NCBI GenBank assembly: GCA_011037195.1
Contig: JAAEAF010014502.1
Location: 124,001 to 188,000, forward strand
Length of the DNA: 64,000 nucleotides
Direction of reading: 5' to 3'
Origin: Triatoma infestans
Lineage: Eukaryota > Arthropoda > Insecta > Hemiptera > Reduviidae
The notes beneath the pieces are model-generated. The model made no database searches. It was given only the letters and a program-made list of their open reading frames with translations, and was not told the DNA's origin. Each line of letters opens with the position of its first letter. Position 1 is the first letter of the stretch. The position numbers and the translations under genes are program-made. This document shows, one piece after another, positions 57,656 through 64,000 of this stretch.

Positions 57656-59158
57656 CTCCCTTGGCTTACGCCAATTAACTAAGTGTCTCCGACCCTAGTT
57701 TGTATACTGTGTTTGTCCTTGTCTGTAAAGTGTAGTGTATGTAGTTTAAGTGTTTTATGTACTGTTAAGTGCATGGAATATTGAGCTATGGTAACCGTGG
57801 GGTTACTCCCCAATTAATTGCAATTTTTTTGTTTTTTTGCTTATATACTTAAGCGGCCTTATGTCGAACACTCTATCTCCAAAACCAATCAAAATTTGTG
57901 AAAACTTTAAATTTAAACTGACTGAAAGGGTCCCCCCACCAATACCCGTGCAAAATCAATCGCTTTCAGAAAAATGTTTTCAAATAAAAGTGATCTGTTT
58001 CTTTCTATGTGCAGCAAGGATTCCAAGTTCAAGAGAAAACCGTGGTTCGAGAAAATTTCCAAAAACCTATTATGAAAAATTGCACTTTTGGGTGAACAGA
58101 TTTTGCTGAAATCTGGCATTTTTCATCATCAATGCTTCTAATGTGCATTAATATTACGTAGGTGGTTAAAAAAAACAATATATATTATACTGAAGTGGTA
58201 CTTTAGAAGAAAGCATAACGCTACTGTTCCTCCTCCCCCCAGAACCCCCCAAAAAATCAATTTTGTCTGGTAAATGTTTCAAATAATAGTGATAGGTATG
58301 TATGTAAGATAGTATACGAAGTTTAAAGAATATGGTGGAGCCAATTTTGCTACTACCACCACGATCTGCACCAACGACGGTTCTAGGCTCTCGCCCAGAC
58401 CTTTCTGCGCTCATTGCCCCGTCCCTCTTACTCGTCAAGACATAATAATTAATATGAAATCAAAAACCCAAAAATTAAAGAAAAAATACAAATTGCAAAT
58501 AAAGGCCTAAAAAACAAAAAACCCTTTTTCAAACCCCAGTTATATTAAGATTTAAAAAAACATTTGAAACTAATACATTTTTCAGGTGTTTTTTCAGGCC
58601 ACAAAATCAAGGAAACATTGTGGATTTAGGGATCTAACAATCTATGGAAGAAGAAATGTGTTCATCTCTTAAGCTGATGATATATCTTCGGACGTATTGC
58701 CGAATTCTACCTCTAGAATTCTCTAGCTCAAGAATTTTTTTTATTTTTTTTAGTGTACTGCATTCGAACTATTGTATATTAAGCAAACAATATAAACTGG
58801 ACGAATAAATACAAAGCTCATTGGATCCTGAAATAGCGATCTCAGATTACAAATTATTATTATTAATTACAAATAAATATTTCTAATATTATTATTAAAT
58901 ATTTCTTCTTTCTTTTGTTTATTTCAATTATTTATGTTATTTAATACAATTGGTAATAGATTGGAATTGTCTGTAGCTAGAGGAAGAAATGGCTTGACAG
59001 AAGGTAAGAAACATTGACAATTCCTAGGTACCTATGGATAAAGACAGGCCGTGACTCAACCGGACCATTATTTTGAGTTCTTAAAGTAAAATAAACATTT
59101 TATTCTTTTTTGAAATTAATATATAATCTAAATAGCCACAAAAAGTTGCAATTTAACA
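57656..59158. other. Unclassified DNA with H-family module pieces
   Basis: 57840-58345 carries diverged H-family modules (TCAGAAAAATGTTTTCAAAT, AAGTGGTACTTTAG, TAACGCTAC). 57660-57800 is a GT-rich unique stretch. No gene was recognised. Confidence 0.4.
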
Positions 59159-59170
59159 CTTAATAATCAA

Positions 59171-59376
59171 CAGAAGATTTTCTTTGTTGGCCGTTAGTTG
59201 TAATATGAAAACAAGAATTAGTTGGCTTCTCGACCAATTTAAGGTAAAAAACAAAAAACCAAAAAAGTATTAAACTAATTTACAATTGTAAATTATTAAA
59301 AAACAATTACAAAATTACTTTTTTGGTTTTTGTTTTTTACCTTGAATTGGTCGAGAAGCCAACTAATTCTTGTTTT
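59171..59376. mobile_element. Small hairpin element with 12-bp duplication
   Basis: CTTAATAATCAA flanks it (59159-59170 and 59377-59388). From about 59210 to 59376 it is a nearly perfect palindrome with arms of about 60 bp (AAAACAAGAATTAGTTGGCT / inverse) around an AT-rich loop. The first ~38 bp are unpaired. The end GAATTAGTTGGCT resembles the family B foldback terminus. Confidence 0.65.
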
Positions 59377-59388
59377 CTTAATAATCAA

Positions 59389-61766
59389 GTAAACAATTGT
59401 GAGTGATTATTTACAAGATAGGCGGGACGTTCTTTATTAAGCAAAATTCTCTCGCCTTTAATCACAGATTTTAGGCGGAAATGTGGTACTCTAAAGAAAA
59501 TGAAGTCTAAAAAATGTATTATATGATTCTGTTGGGGGATTAGAGGCTGCTCCCTGTTCTGCCTTGGGGCGGAGTTGCAACGATTTGGCCCATTTCCATG
59601 ACTTTGTAGTACTAAGATTATACGAGTTCTTAAGAAGGAGAAACTGGAGCCGTTTTCGTTCATGCGGGTGCCATTTTCCAAAGTGATGTCTCATTTAGGA
59701 ATTAAATGAAGCTTTATTCCATGAATTGTTGCTTCCTTTTTTTGCCTCCATCATGGGGTTTTGGCCAACAAACTTCACCATCTATTCAAACTTCATCATC
59801 TATTCTTCTATCTCTAGATACTTACGGGATTCATGGGTCCCAGTTAGGCTCTTCAAATACGTCATTCTGCCATCACAAATTTGGGTCTTTCCTTCATTTA
59901 CTAATTCACATATCATATTCTCTCAAGATCGTGATTAGAACGCAATCTACACACATTGAGGAAGCTCACATTGTCTGCCATCTTTGTAGGTAGGCCTTCA
60001 CTCATTGATTGTTCTTCACCTTCATGTCTGACCATCCTATATGGTTTTAAATTACCTATAATTTATACCTATAATTTTTCTTGAGGACTTTACTTCCAAA
60101 ACAACAAATTGTGAGCTTATCCGTATGCCTCAGCATTTTGAGGCACATGTTAAAGACCGAGCGTACTAATATTTTATCATCTTCTTAGATCTAGATAAAC
60201 TTCTACTCTTTTTGGCAAGGAGGATTCTTCCATCTTTATTTCTTCCAGCGCACAAAGATTCAGTCAAATGGTTTTCTACGTTTATCAGAGTGCCAACGTG
60301 TACTGGAGATTACGATTATAACCAGAATATTGAAAGGCATCCAAAGATCTTCAAGTATGCCAGAAGTTATATATCCTGAACTCGTACAGCTGCCCTGTAA
60401 AGAATAATTTATAAATTATTTATAATAGCGACAAATCAGAAATTTTCAAAAAGTTCTTAATCATTATAATCAACTTAAATTTGATGAAATGACAATATAA
60501 GTATTCACGAATTTTATTTGTATGTATCGATATTAATAAAAAAATTAATCAAAAACTATTGTAGTTTTAATTATCTTCCTTTTTTTTTCACACATTATCT
60601 TTCAGCCTGCATCAAAAATTATACATAAACAGTGTGCGTTTCAAATTGAAATGCAAGTTATTTGCATTTTTTTTATTCTATATTCAAAAATGTAATTTAG
60701 AAAATTGCTCAAAATGGACATTCCAGAGATAACATGATCGTCACACTTGGGTCGAAGCAGCGACAGATATAAAACTATTACTGGAGGAACGTTACAAAAT
60801 AGTCCACTAGTGTTAAAATAATGTAAACATTGTTAAAAAAAAGAAAAGAAGACAATATTGCACATTAATGAGGTAAGATCGCTAATAAAACGTTATCTTA
60901 TAAGTTTCTAATTACTACTATAAAGATCTCTCTGTTTTATATTAACTATAGGGAAATTAGAATTAGATTTTCAGTCAAATGATAGAAATAGAAAGAAATA
61001 AAAAAAAAAAATACATAAAACTAGTAGTAGTAGAAGTCACGAAACTAAAAATAAGATAAGGAAGGATAGTTGGTGAAGATTCATAACCACGAGATCATGA
61101 AAGTGCATGCACTTTATAGTGAGTGCATTATGCAGCACGATTTGGGACAGTAGTTAAATCGTTTACCTAAGCTTCTTATCTTCAAGAAAATATAGATTTT
61201 TTTACCTATTTTTTTTTTTTATGTTTGTGTAAGTAAAAATTTCTATATAAAGGAACATTTCCGAAATATTATATAATGGTTGAACCGTACACGTGATGAA
61301 TTCGTAATTAAATGGAGAACCTTAAAGTTGGAAGTCCTCGCAAAAATACTGGAAAACAGGTTTAAATCAAGTTAGAGCTACTTTTTTTTCTTTCTCAGCC
61401 TCAGAAATCCTGCAACTGAGGATATTATTTATCCTAAATGTGTTCTTAATGCGATTACAAGTAATTTTTTAAAACATATATATATAATATAGATATATAT
61501 ATATTATATATAATTTAAATTTACAGTTACATTAAAGCTTACATAATAATTACATTTCAAGAAGAACAAGAATTAACTAAACTGGGTCTAAACAAAGAAC
61601 ATACAATTAGAAATACAAATGGCATTAAAGTGGAGGCTAATTTAAATGAGTAATTAAAATCAGAACAAAGTATAAGAAACTATAAAACATTTAAATCAAT
61701 TGGAGTAATAAAATTTACAAAATAATATTGAAATTTATTTACAAGTTCACCAGGTGGCGATATGGG
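59389..61766. other. AT-rich DNA, no gene recognised
   Basis: Several overlapping short ORFs at 59380-59990 lack recognisable motifs. (AT)n hairpin at 61478-61512. No transposon end was found. Confidence 0.4.
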
Positions 61767-61924
61767 TATAATGGAAGTGAGAAGGAGAGAGAGAACTAGA
61801 GAGAGGGAATTTAGGAATGAGAAATAAACTAGATGATATGCTGAACACTGTACAATAAAAAGAACACACATACTGCAAGGACTTTACAAGTATATAGAAG
61901 TAAGTATACGTATCGAGAGATATA

Positions 61925-62471
61925 ACTAAAGGAGATCTTCGAGGAGCGGTTAATAAAATGTACACTTTTTTTTAAAACTATTCCAACGTTTCGACATAGT
62001 TATTGTCTTCTTCAGGGATAAAATTTAAAAAAATGTTAATCGGTGTTACATATAATTTCCATTAAACAAACTAAACACAAAATATGTACTAAACAAAAAC
62101 GTGATATGGCAGAAAGAGTTGCTTACTATATGAGCTCCATCATACCCATTATCCTACATCATACCCATTATCCTACATCATTCCCATTATCCTACATCAT
62201 ACCCAGACATTTTCTGATGATGTAGCTCATATAGTAAGCTACTCTTTCTGCCATATCAAGTTTTTGTTTTTAGTACATATTTCGTGTTTAGTTTGTTTAA
62301 TGGAAATTATATGTAACACTGACTAACATTTTTTTTAATTTTATCCCTGAAGAAGACAATAAATTTGTCGAAACGTTGGAAAAGTTTAAAAAAAAAGTGT
62401 AAATTTTATTGACCGCTCCTCGAGATCTCCTTTAGTTATTATTAGATCGGGAGAGAATCTTTATTAGCATA
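61925..62471. mobile_element. Foldback retroelement, family D, with 10-bp duplication
   Basis: GAGAGATATA lies at 61915-61924 and 62472-62481, so the insertion interrupts an LTR. Arms of about 220 bp (CTAAAGGAGATCTTCGAGGA at the left; complement ending near 62438) surround a loop with a 17-20 bp tandem repeat (CATACCCATTATCCTACAT) at 62148-62204. A further ~33 bp follows the right arm. Hammerhead-like motifs at 61981-62020 (minus) and 62342-62386 (plus). Confidence 0.75.
62342..62386 (+). ncRNA. Hammerhead-ribozyme-like motif (family D)
   Basis: Reads TATCC-CTGAAGA-A-GACAA-TAAAT-TTGTC-GAAAC-GTT-GGAAAAG. Stem I is UCC/GGA and stem II GACAA/UUGUC. The cleavage triplet would be GUU. The opposite arm at 61981-62020 keeps GACA/UGUC. 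An A separates core and stem II. Confidence 0.35.
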
Positions 62472-62696
62472 GAGAGATATATAAAGAGACAGTTGGATGA
62501 GTAAATAGAAGGTAAGTAGATAGGTTGCTGACTGGAAGTAAACCGTCCTGAATTGTACTGCTTTCGCTCTATTTATGTGAATCGAATGTCCCTTCCTAGT
62601 CTGGCTTAGATGGGGAGTAACTAACTTTTGATTCCTTTAATGTGCTTCTCCGCTCTTCGGATGCTAAGAATCTTCGATGATCCGGATCCCATTACA

Positions 62697-62952
62697 TGAG
62701 CCAATCTCCTCCCTGTAGAACTACCACTGTGATCAACCTCGCTCTCAGCTGTTTCTAATAGACATCAGTCAAAACATGAAATGTTGCTAAGTTTGGAGAC
62801 TCTTCCCTTATCACATTTATAGGCCGGACTCTCGTTTATGTGGAAATGATGGAAATAAGCTCAATGCCATGACCATCATATAAGAATGGTACGCTCATTC
62901 TGGATGCCAAACTGGGAAAAATTTCTTTCGGTACTTTAGATTAGCACACCAT
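62697..62952. other. Short intergenic spacer
   Basis: Unique-looking sequence of mixed composition. No ORF or element was recognised. Confidence 0.4.
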
Positions 62953-63297
62953 TGTAATGGGATCCGAAGAGCGGAGAAACAGACATTGAATGAATCAAAA
63001 GTTAGTTACTCCCCACCTAGCCCAGACTAGGAAGGGAGTGTTTGATTTATATAAAAAGAGCGACAGCAGAACATTTCAAGACAGTTTTACAACAGTTTAC
63101 AATAGTACAACCAGTCAGCAACCTTCTTATTACTCAGCCAGTCTGTCTCTTTATATTTCTCTCGCTACCTAACTTCTATATAACTGTAAAGTCCTAGCAG
63201 TTTGTATGTTCTATTTATTATGCAATGTTCAGCATATCATCTAGTTTATTTCTCTATCCATTCTCTCTAATTCTCTCTCCTTCTCACATCCATAATA
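62953..63297 (+). mobile_element. Solo LTR-like element (345 bp) with CCAT duplication
   Basis: Starts TGTAATGGGATCCGAAGAGC at 62953 and ends CTTCTCACATCCATAATA at 63297, flanked by CCAT (62949-62952 and 63298-63301). This is the simplest full-length form of the family and defines its length as about 345 bp. Promoter-like TATAAAAAGAGCGA at about 63049. Confidence 0.8.
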
Positions 63298-63301
63298 CCA
63301 T

Positions 63302-64000
63302 CCAACCAGTATCCAGTGCCGGCCTCTTTAGCATATTTACTTCCTAATTCATTTTCATGTTTCCAGAAAGCGTCTTAATCCCTTCCAACGGTATTTTCCA
63401 ATCAAAATAACTTTCGCAATTTGCTTAACAAAGCCCCAGTTTCTTCAGACGTTCCATTGTATTTTATTTTTTTTACATCTCTTATCCCTGACAAGGCCAC
63501 TTCCTTCAGATAATGTATGGTTCTAACGTCTATGTAACTGTATATTAATATCCATTAAAAACCATTGGTGGAATTCCAAATTTGAAGATAATCGGCTATC
63601 CGGAATCGCGATTTTCCAAAGCAGATTTTTGGATTTTCTGGAATTTCCTCGAAAGTGACTGAAACAATTTCTTTTAAACTTATAATGTTAACTCCACAGA
63701 TAAAACGTAGGTATAACTTTTATTCTAAACATTTATTCCAAAAAATTTGTTTGATTTTAGAGGGGTTTTGTGGGGGGGGGATGCATGCCTGTCAGTTAGT
63801 TTTAAATTTAAATTACCAAAAATTGGAAATATTGGTTGATATACATGGCACCCGTAATGTCTACTTGAATATATTCATATATATAATCCCTACCCCAAGT
63901 AGGAGAAAGTTGTATGAGTGTTTCTACCAGATTTTTTTATTTTCTCATTTTCAAGGAATCATCGAAAAAAAATTGTTTGACAGCAATAAGAAAAAGCAAA
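63302..64000 (-). repeat. Diverged H-family copy at window end
   Basis: 63540-63935 carries minus-oriented module text (GGTGGAATTCCAAATTTGAA, TCGGCTATCCGGAA) and an inverted 5' end (AGTAGGAGAAAGTTGTATGA). Poly-G run at 63772-63780. 63302-63540 is unique sequence without features. Confidence 0.45.

Larger units (their letters stand above)
61767..62696 (-). mobile_element. LTR-like element split by a foldback insertion
   Basis: Minus-strand TGTAATGG family copy. Read inverted it starts TGTAATGGGATCCGGATCAT at 62696 and ends CTTCTCACTTCCATTATA at 61767. Its halves (61767-61924 and 62472-62696) are separated by the 547-bp foldback element. Flanks TGGG and TGAG may be an aged 4-bp duplication. 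Confidence 0.7.

Noticed and set aside
59380..59993. Cluster of ORFs up to 98 codons on both strands
   Set aside because: No domain recognised, overlapping in opposite strands, no splice sites or codon structure that favours any one of them.

Overview
This is an AT-rich animal (insect) genomic window holding the 3' end of one protein gene and otherwise a gene desert packed with transposable elements. The gene is E93 (Eip93F / Mblk-1), the ecdysone-induced pipsqueak-type transcription factor. Two exons on the + strand (3165-3391 and 3743-5495) are joined by a 351-bp intron and encode the CtBP-interacting motif PLDLSAK, an LxxLL nuclear-receptor box and two psq helix-turn-helix domains. Upstream exons are not visible. 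The E93 ortholog places the sequence in an insect. The order cannot be fixed from the window alone, although the repeat-rich, AT-rich character would suit a large-genome insect.

Layout. 1-2.3 kb: remnant of an R1-like LINE (minus strand). 3.2-5.5 kb: E93. 5.5-10 kb: very AT-rich, homopolymer-rich DNA, probably a long 3' UTR and then downstream sequence. 10-64 kb: about forty repeats separated by AT-rich sequence without convincing genes. They include: solo LTRs and LTR-like dimers or trimers of a TGTAATGG...CCATTA family with 4-5 bp target duplications (10.0-11.1, 38.5-39.7, 47.0-47.4, 52.3-53.1, 61.8-62.7, 62.95-63.3 kb); a 631-bp solo LTR of another family (41.8 kb); a Tc1-like pseudogene element (18.5-20.0 kb); a deleted PIF/Harbinger element with TAA duplications (31.65-32.4 kb); a hAT-type MITE (14.1 kb); 5'-truncated LINE fragments (12.7, 16.4, 45.4, 48.2, 55.2 kb); seven tRNA-derived SINE copies; three minisatellites (32-, 38- and 58-bp units); and a roughly 1-kb repeat family, at least five copies, with Helentron/HINE-like architecture (subterminal inverted repeats, a CA microsatellite, a 3' hairpin) and an internally repeated module of about 300 bp.

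The most interesting signal is a set of inverted-repeat (foldback) retroelements at 20.4, 28.9, 29.5-30.3, 35.9, 44.3, 47.8-49.1, 49.2 and 61.9-62.5 kb. They belong to at least four sequence families, and most have 7-14 bp target duplications. All share one small structural motif: a short stem-I strand, then CUGANGA, one extra base, a covarying stem II, then GAAAC, then GUC or GUU, then the stem-I partner strand. This is the layout of a minimal type I hammerhead ribozyme, as known from Penelope-like elements and retrozymes, apart from the extra nucleotide before stem II.

A second point of interest is a CpG-rich segment at 51.5-51.75 kb with a strong minus-strand splice acceptor. It may be an orphan coding exon.
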